From Trametes villosa (lineage: Eukaryota; Basidiomycota; Agaricomycetes; Polyporales; Polyporaceae), in NCBI GenBank assembly GCA_002964805.2, contig PUDQ02000143.1, positions 506,001 through 570,000 on the forward strand: a DNA stretch of 64,000 nucleotides. The letters are read 5' to 3'. Made by a program: the position numbers and the translations under genes. The notes beneath the pieces were generated by a model. It saw nothing but the letters and a program-made list of their open reading frames with translations, was not told the origin of the DNA and made no database searches. Positions 1-8,355 of this stretch are shown here, in pieces. Position 1 is the first letter of the stretch. Each line of letters starts with the position of its first letter.

Positions 1-46
1 ATGCTAGGCTTCTTCGCTACGTGATACTTACCGGGATGACACATAG

Positions 47-294
47 CGGCTTCACCTTCTCTCAGCTGGAGATGAGTGAGTGCTGGCATATTCATACTTG
101 TTTCGCGGCCACGGATGCGTACTTAACAAATCGTCGCAGAGGTCGTGCTGTCCGAGCTCCTCGCGAACTTCGTGTTCGAGCCTTCGGACAGGCCCGCCGT
201 CTGGAATATTGCGGGCATCACGTACCCGACAGCCAGCGCCGAGAGCACAAAATCGGAACTGTGGCTCAAGGTCAGCAAACTCCGGCAAGGGTAA
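47..294 (+). CDS. Cytochrome P450, 3'-terminal exons (5' part outside the window)
   Basis: Two short coding blocks read as the C-terminal end of a fungal P450. Exon 47-75 gives GFTFSQLEM, the helix that directly follows the haem Cys-x-Gly. A GTGAGT donor at 76 and a CGCAG acceptor at 135-139 join it to exon 140-294, which gives VVLSELLANFVFEPS and ends with TAA at 292-294. The spliced reading (LEMKVVLSELL) fits the family pattern after the haem loop. Position 46 looks like a 3' splice acceptor (acatag), so the haem-cysteine exon lies to the left, outside the window or in the first bases. I see no frameshift in this part. Whether the whole gene is intact cannot be judged, and an extra intron at the GTAAGG beside the stop is possible. 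P450s are haem monooxygenases anchored in the ER; the substrate cannot be inferred. Confidence 0.6.
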
Positions 295-1001
295 GGTAGT
301 GGTAAGTGGGGAGTCACTGCAATAGTGATGGTTGGGCTTTTCGGTTGTATGTCATGGTGTACTATGTGGCGAACTCCGGGAATACAGCCTCTTCATGAGG
401 GTGCTAGTGGCACCGCACTTGAATAAGTACCCGCGCAACAGTGGTCGAGCATTGCATAACTGAGGAAGCCGAAATCTGGGCATGTTAGCGTGTAGTATTG
501 CATATTACGGCATGGGAGGGTAACTTAGGGTATTTCAAGAGGGCCGCAGCGATTGGCCTTCGCTTCGATGAAGAGTCGAAGGCAAGTAAACGGTAGTAGT
601 CGTTGAAGTAGTAGAAAACACCGACGGTTGCCGGGCGCATTCTAGCAGTCGCGTGGGCGCTAATTGTAAATAACTGCTCTTCCCCCGACCGCCACCTAGT
701 CAGAATCATAGTCACTGTCGATGTTGCTCAAGATACCGTCCGGAAGCTCTGGCGTACCCGCAATAGGTTCTACCAATTCAGTCATCTCGTAGGATCGAAA
801 CCTTGAACGCCTCGTGAGTCATCCCCTGGAAGGAAGTGTTCGCACTGGCACATGAGTGCGTTGCGGCAATGGATGAAATTTTCAGCCCCTGCAGGTTAGG
901 GTAAGAGCCTCAATCCGATGAGAAAGATACTGTACTGATAGAAGACCAAGAATCACAGGGTGCAAACTTCAGACCCAGCGCCCAGCGCTCGAGGTGGGCA
1001 G
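295..1001. other. Intergenic, no supported gene
   Basis: About 700 bp between the P450 3' end and the first F-box promoter. Only short overlapping ORFs are present, none with recognisable similarity. It presumably holds the P450 terminator and the upstream regulatory region of F-box copy 1. Confidence 0.5.
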
Positions 1002-1014
1002 TATATAGCACCCG
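1002..1014 (+). promoter_or_regulatory. Core promoter of F-box copy 1 (TATA plus GCACC element)
   Basis: TATATAGCACCCG lies 75 bp upstream of the ATG. The same composite element (TATA box followed directly by GCAC/ACAC and YTG or CCG) occurs 59-69 bp before the ATG of the other three copies, which supports it as a conserved core promoter. Confidence 0.6.
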
Positions 1015-1076
1015 TGGGCCGCCGCGACGACCCCAGTGGTCGCACCTTCCCTTCATTACCCACACTATCCCCCGTC

Positions 1077-2424
1077 ATGGAATCCCTTCCCCTGGAGACC
1101 CTACAGCGAATCCTCGAGCTCGCCTGCACTGATGGAGGGCTCACAGGCAACTCGCTCTCAGCCACCTCCAAGCGAATCCGTGCCGCCGCTCATCGGCACC
1201 GTTTTCACACACTCCATCTGGTGGCGGACAGCAGGGGTTTCGCAAAGTTCGCCGCGCTTTTCCAGCGAGAACGTGGCGATGGAGACGATAACCGGCCGCG
1301 CGTCCGCCATCTACTCTTCATGCTGGGCGAGGACACATCATACCCCCAACGCACGGGTACTACACGGCCAGTGGCTCCCCCCACTGTCGAGCCACAGAAT
1401 CCGCAGACGCCCGGCAAGCGCTTTTCTGTCTCGAACATCATGAAGACAGGAGCGAGGGCGATGAAGCGCCTCCCTATCATCAGCAGGCTCTACGTACGTC
1501 GTCCTCACAGGATGCAAGTGGGTAGCGCTATCGAGGTCACCATCACTCACATACTGCCCTCCTCTACAGAGTAGATCTGGAGGTAGGAGCCTTAAGCTTC
1601 CCCACAACCGAACCCCTCCCGAAGCCCCTGAGGAGTCCGATTCCCCCTTGCCCCTCTACGACGAGGATGCGGTGCAGGAGTTTATCCGACTCGTGGCGCC
1701 AGACTTGTGGTCTCTCTTCGTCTACCTAGAGTTCCCGTGGCGCTTCCGACACGCTCTCCGACTACCGATACTTGACAACAGGTTCCCCATCGTGCGGGAG
1801 GTCATCTTCTTTGGGCAGGTAAACCCTTCCCGGCTCCTCCTCCACGACGCAGGCCCATCACCCGCTTTTCCGATCGCAACGCATCTCCATCTCATGACCT
1901 ATTCTTCGAATTTACACCTACCTTCATGGTGCACGCTAGCTCCCTGCGTTACGCATCTCCGCGCATTCACCATCACGCCCGCAAACGTTCAGCAGCTCGC
2001 AGAGGCGGTCGGAGTCTACGTAGAGGTATACCCCTCCGTGTCCCCTGCACCCAACTCGGGCGTCCTTTCCTCAGTCCTACCGCGTCCGCGCACGTACCCG
2101 AGTGTGCGGTATCTCCTGATGGAGCCTCAACCTACGGCGCTGACTCGTATTTGCTACCACGCATTCCCGACAATGCGCAATCTGGGCCAAATCACGCTCG
2201 AATGCGATCGCCAGCCGTGCGGCTCCGTTAGAGCTGCAGTGTTGTTACCAAAACACGACGGTACCAACATGCTATGGCATTGTGAGGACGTTGTCCGGGA
2301 GAAGTTGGTCGAGATTGAGCGAAGCGACTCGGAGGGTGAGGAGGGGTTGTGGGAAGGACTGGAGTGGCAGCGCTCGCTATGGCCTCAGATTCAACATCGT
2401 TGTTTGTTGTTTGTTCATCTGTAG
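1077..2424 (+). CDS. F-box protein, copy 1 of a four-gene tandem array
   Basis: Predicted 423-aa protein. It opens with an F-box-like motif (MESLPLETLQRILELA, residues 1-16, continuing to about residue 45), followed by a region shared with its three neighbours (RVRHL, VAPDLWSL, FPIVREV, CVTHLRAF, RTYPSVRYLL). F-box proteins recruit substrates to SKP1-CUL1 ubiquitin ligases. The exons are 1077-1493 and 1570-2424; the intron 1494-1569 (GTACGT...CTACAG, phase 0) removes the only in-frame stop, so I read the gene as intact. Compared with the other copies it carries an extra basic, proline-rich insert around residues 100-165, and the intron sits inside that insert. Its C-terminus (WEGLEWQRSLW...) differs from the WWKGLQ ending of copies 2 and 3. 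It is the most diverged member. Partner and substrate are unknown. Confidence 0.75.
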
Positions 2425-2748
2425 GAGATAATGCCTCCGGTACGTCGTACGTCGTATAGCGCCAGGTGCCATTAATAGCACTCATGGCAGCTTCCCATAA
2501 CAGGTTTTGTTGGACTGTCGCGCCCTATCCGGCGCGGCGGAGGCCTGCTTGGGCAGTTACGTATGCGGTACTGGCTACAATCATTGCACCCGGCGTCGTG
2601 ACGCAGCCTGTGAGGTACCCCTCATTGACCTCACGGAGGCATTCAAGATGCCATTCTTTCTGGCCCTGGAGTCCCGTGCATACTCGGCGACGTCACTCAA
2701 TGTGAGCGTCCAGACGTCCAACACCGGGTCTTCCTCAAGTGTCCGGAC
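2425..2748. other. Spacer after F-box copy 1 with GTACGTCG element
   Basis: Sixteen bases after the stop lies GTACGTCGTACGTCGT (2440-2455). This element recurs after copies 2 and 3 and resembles a 5' splice donor, so a 3'-UTR intron is possible (for example to the CATAACAG acceptor near 2503). No coding sequence was recognised. Confidence 0.45.
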
Positions 2749-2810
2749 ATGACTCACAGACTAACGCCGAACACAAACAGCGCTCGAGCTCAACAGGTAT
2801 AAAGCACTTG
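2749..2810 (+). promoter_or_regulatory. Core and proximal promoter of F-box copy 2
   Basis: The block has the order ACTCA, CTAACGCCGAA (2761-2771), AGCGCTC, then TATAAAGCACTTG (2798-2810), ending 56 bp before the ATG. The same order and spacing recur before copy 3 (4371-4437), so promoter and gene were duplicated together. Confidence 0.65.
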
Positions 2811-2866
2811 TCCTCCGGCTTGTCAACCTAGAAGCGCCCTTCCCCGAGTACACCTCCTGCGCACCC

Positions 2867-3874
2867 ATGGAATCCCTTCCGCTGGAACTGGTGCAACGAA
2901 TCCTCGAGCTTGCCTGTACCGACGGCGGCTCCACCGGCAACTCGCTCTCGGCCACGTCCAAACGGATACGCGCCGCCGCACGCCGAGTCCGTTTCCACAC
3001 CCTCCACATCGCCACCTACAGCAGCCGCTTCGAGGACTTCGTCGCGCTCTTCAAACGCGAATGGAACCACGAAACAGACACCAAGCCGCGTGTCCGTCAT
3101 CTCTATCTGAGGTTGTCCAGCTCCACCTGGACCATCGCGGCCGCTGGTTCCTCGCAAACCGAACCGGTTCCTTGCGAGGACGCTGCGCAGGAGCTCATGA
3201 GGATGGTTGCGCCGGACCTGTGGTCGCTCGTCGTCCACATTGGCCCTTTCGGTATCCCCCAAGACCTCACATTCCCCATTCTCGACCACGCATTTCCTCT
3301 CGTGCGAGAAGCGTCCTTCATTGGGATACCAGGACCCGCCCACCTCATGGCCCCCGACACGAAGCTGTCCGCAGTCTTTCCCTCCGCGACCCATCTCCAT
3401 CTCATACCCGACTCGGCCTGCAAACTCCTGCATCTGGACTCGTGGGCCATGCTCGCGCCGCACGTCACGCACCTGCGCGTCTCACGCGTGGCGAGAGAAC
3501 AGCACATCCTCGACCTCGCAGATGCCGTCGGCGTCCACGTCGTCTTCTTCATCGTGGTGCCACTGGTGCCCTCCGTCTCTCCCGAGCCCCCGCCGGTACC
3601 GCGGACGTACCCGAGCGTGCGCTTCCTCCTTGTGGAGCCGGTGGCGTCGCCCAAGGGCGGCCCATGCGGCAATCCCGCGATGGTGCACGAAGCGATGTTG
3701 AATGGCTTGCACGACGTTGCGCGCAAGTGCCAGCGTGGGGATGGCGGCGTCCGGGCTGCGCTGCTAGCGGAACCCGACAACTTCGTTCCGTATCCGCAGC
3801 GCGACGAGCTACTTCTGCGGGAGTGGGTCCAGCGCGTAGAGGGTGGTGAGGGGTGGTGGAAGGGCCTTCAGTGA
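2867..3874 (+). CDS. F-box protein, copy 2 of the tandem array
   Basis: Single-exon 335-aa protein. The F-box-like motif is at residues 1-45 (MESLPLELVQRILELACTDG...). It is followed by the array-specific region with RFHTLHIA, RVRHLYLRL, VAPDLWSLVVHIGP, HAFPLVREASFIGIPGPA, HVTHLRV and RTYPSVRFLL, and the C-terminal EGWWKGLQ. The start is the ATG 69 bp downstream of the TATA box, at the same position in all four copies. Copies 2, 3 and 4 repeat with a period of about 1.62 kb and share most residues, which indicates recent unequal crossing-over. The expected role is a substrate receptor for an SCF ubiquitin ligase, with an unrecognised substrate-binding domain. No LRR, WD40 or Kelch repeats are clear. 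Confidence 0.8.
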   Translation: MESLPLELVQRILELACTDGGSTGNSLSATSKRIRAAARRVRFHTLHIATYSSRFEDFVALFKREWNHETDTKPRVRHLYLRLSSSTWTIAAAGSSQTEPVPCEDAAQELMRMVAPDLWSLVVHIGPFGIPQDLTFPILDHAFPLVREASFIGIPGPAHLMAPDTKLSAVFPSATHLHLIPDSACKLLHLDSWAMLAPHVTHLRVSRVAREQHILDLADAVGVHVVFFIVVPLVPSVSPEPPPVPRTYPSVRFLLVEPVASPKGGPCGNPAMVHEAMLNGLHDVARKCQRGDGGVRAALLAEPDNFVPYPQRDELLLREWVQRVEGGEGWWKGLQ

Positions 3875-4370
3875 CAGCATCTATCTCTACGGCGGACGTC
3901 GGCGGGATGCGCATACCTACGGCTGCGGTACGTCGAGCAGTGATGCTGTTCGCAAAGTTCTTGCAGACCTCTAACGATAGCATTTCACCCCAGGTTTCTC
4001 TTTGGCTCTCTCAGGGCACTTGTATAATGTACCAGTCCTTGCGTGCTAGGGGAAGGGTCCGGCGGGTGAGAAGGGATTGTGGGCAGGGCTGGTGTAACAG
4101 CGCCATCGGCTATGGGGCTCACGTTCGACATGTCATATCGCTATGCACAACGTCATGTTCATGCTTCCAGTACGTCGTACGGCCTGTGCATTCAAATGGG
4201 TCAAAGGGCCGTACTGACGCAGTCCAAGATATCACGCAGCCCGTCAAAATCCTCAGTGCTTGTCGCCTCACGGACCCTTACACTTAAATTGACATGCCTC
4301 CTGACCTGGCAGCGGGGGCGCAGTCTCTGCGGCGTGTGTATAAGCGTCCGGCACGGCCTCCTCATCAGCT
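3875..4370. other. Spacer between F-box copies 2 and 3
   Basis: Contains two GTACGTCG elements, at 3928-3935 (54 bp after the stop) and 4170-4178. The second is next to a block resembling the 3' flank of copy 1, so the spacer may hold the remnant of an extra lost copy or a rearranged 3' flank. No ORF has support. Confidence 0.4.
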
Positions 4371-4437
4371 TCGTCACTCACGGTCTAACGCCGAATTTAA
4401 GCAGCGCTCAAGAAGTTTGGAAGGTATAAGGCACCTG
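4371..4437 (+). promoter_or_regulatory. Core and proximal promoter of F-box copy 3
   Basis: CTAACGCCGAA at 4385-4395, AGCGCTC, then TATAAGGCACCTG at 4425-4437, 46 bp before the ATG. It closely parallels the copy 2 promoter. Confidence 0.65.
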
Positions 4438-4483
4438 TGATCTTCCATGTCGCCCCCTTTCCCCTCCCCCTTCCCACTCACCC

Positions 4484-5482
4484 ATGGAATCTCTTCCATT
4501 AGAGCTCCTCCAGCGAATCCTCGAGCTCGCCTGTACAGACGGTGGACACACCGGCAACGCGCTCTGTGCCACCTCCAAACACATACGCGCCGCTGCGCGT
4601 CGAGTCCGCTTCCACACCCTCCACATCGCCGCATACGGCAGTCGATTCGAGGATTTCGTCGCATTCTTCAAACGTGAATGGAAGCAGGAGAGCGACACCG
4701 GCTTGCGCGTCCGGCACCTCTACTTGAGGCTGTCGAGCTCTAAATGGACGGCCTCGGTCGCGCTCGCGCTGCACTCTGGGCCGGTTCTGCGCAGTTCGGA
4801 GGACGCCATACGGGAGCTCATCGGTCTCGTCGCGCCGGACCTGTGGTCGCTCGTCGTTCACAACGGCCCGTGGGGCCTCCGCTGGGATTACAAGTTCCCA
4901 ATCCTCGACCACATGTTTCCTCTCGTGCGCGAAGCGTCCTTCATTGGGATACCAGGGCCCGGACGCCTGATGGCCCCCGATGCGAAGCTGTCCACGGTCT
5001 TTCCCTCCGCGACTCATCTCCACCTCACTCCCGACCTGAATAGCGACATTCACCTGAACTCGTGGGCGACGCTCGCCCCACACGTTACGCACCTACGCAT
5101 CTCGGCCGTACAGAGAAAGCAACACGTCCTCGACCTCGCGGAGGCCGTCGGCGTGCATGTCGTCGTCAGCATCTGGGTGGTGCCCTCCGGCTCCCCCGAG
5201 CCCCCGGCACCGCGGACGTACCCGAGCGTGCGCTTCCTCCTCTTGGAGCCCATGGCCTTGCCTAAGGGCGGCAGATGCGGCAATCCCGCGATGGCGCACG
5301 GCGCGATGCTGCAGGGCCTGCGCGACGTTGTGCGCAAGTGTCGGCGCAGGGACGGCGGTGTCCGGGCCGTGCTGCTGGCGGAACCCGACAATGTTCCGTT
5401 TCCGCAGCGAGATGAGGCGCTTTTGCGGGAGTGGGTCGAGCGCGTGGAGGGTGGGGTGGGGTGGTGGAAGGGCCTCCAGTGA
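4484..5482 (+). CDS. F-box protein, copy 3 of the tandem array
   Basis: Single-exon 332-aa protein and the closest relative of copy 2. The F-box-like N-terminus is MESLPLELLQRILELACTDG. It shares RFHTLHIA, RFEDFVAFFKREW, RVRHLYLRLSSS, VAPDLWSLVVHNGPWG, FPLVREASFIGIPGPG, THLHLTPD and the C-terminal GWWKGLQ. It lacks introns inside the coding region. A GTACGTCGTG element lies 28 bp after the stop (5510-5519), followed by a CTACTGCAG acceptor-like site near 5572. This fits a 3'-UTR intron conserved across the array. Probable SCF-type adaptor with unknown target. Confidence 0.8.
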   Translation: MESLPLELLQRILELACTDGGHTGNALCATSKHIRAAARRVRFHTLHIAAYGSRFEDFVAFFKREWKQESDTGLRVRHLYLRLSSSKWTASVALALHSGPVLRSSEDAIRELIGLVAPDLWSLVVHNGPWGLRWDYKFPILDHMFPLVREASFIGIPGPGRLMAPDAKLSTVFPSATHLHLTPDLNSDIHLNSWATLAPHVTHLRISAVQRKQHVLDLAEAVGVHVVVSIWVVPSGSPEPPAPRTYPSVRFLLLEPMALPKGGRCGNPAMAHGAMLQGLRDVVRKCRRRDGGVRAVLLAEPDNVPFPQRDEALLREWVERVEGGVGWWKGLQ

Positions 5483-6041
5483 CAAAGCTTACTGGTGGTT
5501 GTGGCTCCGGTACGTCGTGTGGCGGTTATGATGGTTCGCCCTACGGATTCCTAACGGGAGTATTCTACTGCAGCTTTTCTTGACTCCTGGTATGCGTTCG
5601 AATTATGTACAATACGATATTTGTCTGCCCAGGCGGGCCCAACTTACCGCTGACTCCTTCAACAAGTTGGTGGCAATGTTCACAGCACGTGTCGAGGAAA
5701 AGAAAGTAGACGGCGGCTGGTAAGTGCCACTTCAACTGCTCGTAAGTTCCTCCGATAGTTCAGTGCTCCCAGAATCCCTTGGCTATCAGATCCACGAGGA
5801 GTGGCGCAGTCGGGCGCTGAAACAGTCCGCCACAGTCGCTAGGACCGCTGCCTCGTTCTAAGAGACGGCGCACCTTGTAGGGCATGCAATTCATCCCGAT
5901 GGAGCAGCCACAGCAGTCATGCCTGATCAACGAGTCGCGCCCGCAACCCCGAGGATGTTGATGCTCCTGCCACGCGCATCTTCCGCGCCTTCATCAACCT
6001 CCGTCGGGACCGGCCCGTATGACTCGGAGAAGGTCAGACGA
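5483..6041. other. Spacer between F-box copies 3 and 4
   Basis: No supported ORF. It has the copy 3 3'-flank element (5510-5519) and, at its right end, the upstream region of copy 4. The CTAACGCCGAA box of copies 2 and 3 is not seen here. Confidence 0.45.
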
Positions 6042-6054
6042 TATAAAACACCTG
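6042..6054 (+). promoter_or_regulatory. Core promoter of F-box copy 4
   Basis: TATAAAACACCTG, 51 bp before the ATG, is the same composite TATA/CACCTG element as in the other copies. Confidence 0.6.
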
Positions 6055-6105
6055 ACGTGCTCGTACAAGCCCCATCGCCTCTCCTTCCCCCACTTCAAAC
6101 CGGTC

Positions 6106-7104
6106 ATGGAGTCCCTCCCCTTAGAGCTGCTGCACCGTGTCTTCGAGCTTGCCTGTACTGACGGCGGACACACAGGCAACGCGCTCTCGGCCGTCTCTAA
6201 GCGTGTCCGTGCCGCTGCGCGCCGGACGCGTTTCCACACCCTCCGCCTTGCTGCATACGAGACCGGCTTCGAAGAGTTCGTCGCGCTCCTCAAGCGCGAG
6301 TGCGACCATGATACCATGGACAGGCCGCGCGTCCGCCATCTCTACCTGAGGCTGTCAGGCGTCACATGGAAAGACCCTCTGTGGGTCGCGTCCCCGGCCC
6401 CGTCTAGCGAGACAGAGAGCGCGGTGCAGGAGCTCGTGAAGCTTGTTGCGCCTGACCTGTACTCGCTCGTCATCCACATAGGACCCTTTGGCCTCCGAGG
6501 CCACCACCAGTTCCCGATCCTCGAGCACGCATTCCCTCTGGTCCGGGAAGCGTCGTTCGTTGGTATACCAGGGCCTGCCCGTCTCATGGCACCCGACGCG
6601 CAGCTAACCACAGCCTTCCCCTCCGCAACTCACCTCCATCTCACGCCTGACTCCGGAGCGCGCGATCTCTATCTCGACTCTTGGGCAGCCCTCGCGCCGC
6701 GTGTCACGCACCTTCGTGTTTCCGGCGTGCACCAGAGGCAGCACGTCACCCAACTCGCAGAAGCGGTCGGGGTGGACGTCTCCTTCAGGCCCTTCGCCGC
6801 CCCAGCCCCTGCGCGGCTCCTCCCGCCTCGGACGTACCCCAGCGTGCGCTATCTCCTCGTCGCGCCGACAGCGAGGCCCCGACGCGGAAAATGCGGCAAC
6901 CCTAGGATCGAGCATGGGGTGATGAGGGGCGGCCTGCGCGACCTTGTTGACGAGTGCGGCCGCGAAGATGCTGATGCTCGGGCGGTACTGCTTGCGGAGC
7001 CTGATGATGTTCCGGTCCCACAGCGCGACGAGACGCTCTTCAAGGAGTGGGCGGAAAGGGTCGAGGGTGGCGAGGGATGGTGGAAAGGGCTCGAGCTGAA
7101 TTAA
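6106..7104 (+). CDS. F-box protein, copy 4 of the tandem array
   Basis: Single-exon 332-aa protein with MESLPLELLHRVFELACTDG at the start, RVRHLYLRLSG, VAPDLYSLVIHIGPFG, FPLVREASFVGIPGPA, RVTHLRVSGV, RTYPSVRYLL, and the C-terminus GEGWWKGLELN. The frame is open for 29 further codons upstream, but that stretch contains the TATA box, and the chosen ATG aligns with the other copies. It has diverged moderately from copies 2 and 3. Its post-stop element is reduced to GTACGC (7115-7120). Probable substrate adaptor of an SCF ligase. Confidence 0.8.
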   Translation: MESLPLELLHRVFELACTDGGHTGNALSAVSKRVRAAARRTRFHTLRLAAYETGFEEFVALLKRECDHDTMDRPRVRHLYLRLSGVTWKDPLWVASPAPSSETESAVQELVKLVAPDLYSLVIHIGPFGLRGHHQFPILEHAFPLVREASFVGIPGPARLMAPDAQLTTAFPSATHLHLTPDSGARDLYLDSWAALAPRVTHLRVSGVHQRQHVTQLAEAVGVDVSFRPFAAPAPARLLPPRTYPSVRYLLVAPTARPRRGKCGNPRIEHGVMRGGLRDLVDECGREDADARAVLLAEPDDVPVPQRDETLFKEWAERVEGGEGWWKGLELN

Positions 7105-8355
7105 AATAGTAGGTGTACGCCGGCGGGTTTGATCGTACCCCCCGACCCGTATGCTGTTGACATTAGAAATGAAACACGGTTATTGCGAAGTTGCAAAGCC
7201 AGATCCCCGTGCTTGAAAACGAGACGGCCAGACAGGACGCACAGTGATTTATTTTCAAGTCTCTCGGTCATGATTTACTAGAACTTCGGTCGCGAAGCTT
7301 CTAACATGCTGTGAGTACGCCGCGACGAAGTTAATGCAGGACCAGGAGAGGTGGCAAAGACTTACTCAGGGATTTCGTTTGATACTACTCCTCGTTGTGA
7401 GCAGTTTCGAAACCCAAAGAGTCTTAAGAAGTGTCAGAGTCGCGGCGACGCGAACTTCCCAGTCGAGATGACGTTTTCTGACGTTGACACGACGATCGAC
7501 GCGTCTTCACCTATGCGCGACCCCAGCTTATTCGGGTCCCCGGCCCCATCGCCCGTCCTTCCCCCATATATAAGATGCGACCTGCTTGAAGTCCCCGCTT
7601 CGCCCTTTCCGAATCCCCCTGACCACCACCATCGTTACCGTCTACCTCATATTCGAAACCACGCTGGCGGCACTATACTATGAGGGGATATGGAGCCCTC
7701 ATGGGCTCACCCTTTCTTCGGTCCTCCTAGACTCACTTCGCGCGTTGCCAGGCACTTGTGCGCGGGTCACTAGCGGTGAAATAGAGGCCTAGACTTCTGC
7801 GCGATATACGCGAGCGTAAGGTAAGAAAGAACAGATGGGTCACGCAAAGGAGTCACAGAGCTATGGGCGCTCGATTGAGTGGGTGCAGATAAGGTAGACG
7901 CTGGTACGCGAGAAGAGCGCGTGCCGCCGTGAGCACACTAGTGATCTACTCGCACAGATTCGCAGTGGCATTTGTTACTTGCAGCTTACGTTCTTCTAGG
8001 ATGCCCTATATATCTCCGTGTAAAAGCTCCCCGTTCACCCGGTATGAGAGCGGAAGCGCGACAAATCGAGGCCTCCTGGGTGGCGGATACCAAGCCAGCA
8101 AAACTTTTCGACCCCTGGGCGGCTGACGTCGGTGCGCGACGTTATCTCTCCGGGTGAACAGCTACTTATCTGCCTTCCCCAGGTCGCGAAGTCTGGGGCC
8201 TGCGGTCCCCGGCTAGCGCCTCGAGAATTCAGTCCTTATCTACAGCACCCTCCTTTAAGTAGCGGGATGCGGGGTAATAAAACCCGTCGTCGCCCTGCTC
8301 GCTGTCCTTCGAGCGACGCCATCTCCCGCTGCTTGTTCTACGCCCGCAAGACACC
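7105..8355. other. Intergenic with an orphan TATA/leader at 7567; permease promoter at right
   Basis: TATATAAG at 7567-7574 is followed by a pyrimidine-rich leader (7590-7640), as in genuine basidiomycete promoters, but no gene follows. The nearest ORF there (7586-7792, 68 aa, one hydrophobic segment TIVTVYLIFETTLAALYY) was not recognised and starts inside the leader. The right end must hold the permease promoter. Confidence 0.35.

Noticed and set aside
1570..1647. Reading F-box copy 1 as a pseudogene because of the stop at 1572-1574
   Set aside because: A consensus intron removes the stop in phase and restores one open frame across both parts.
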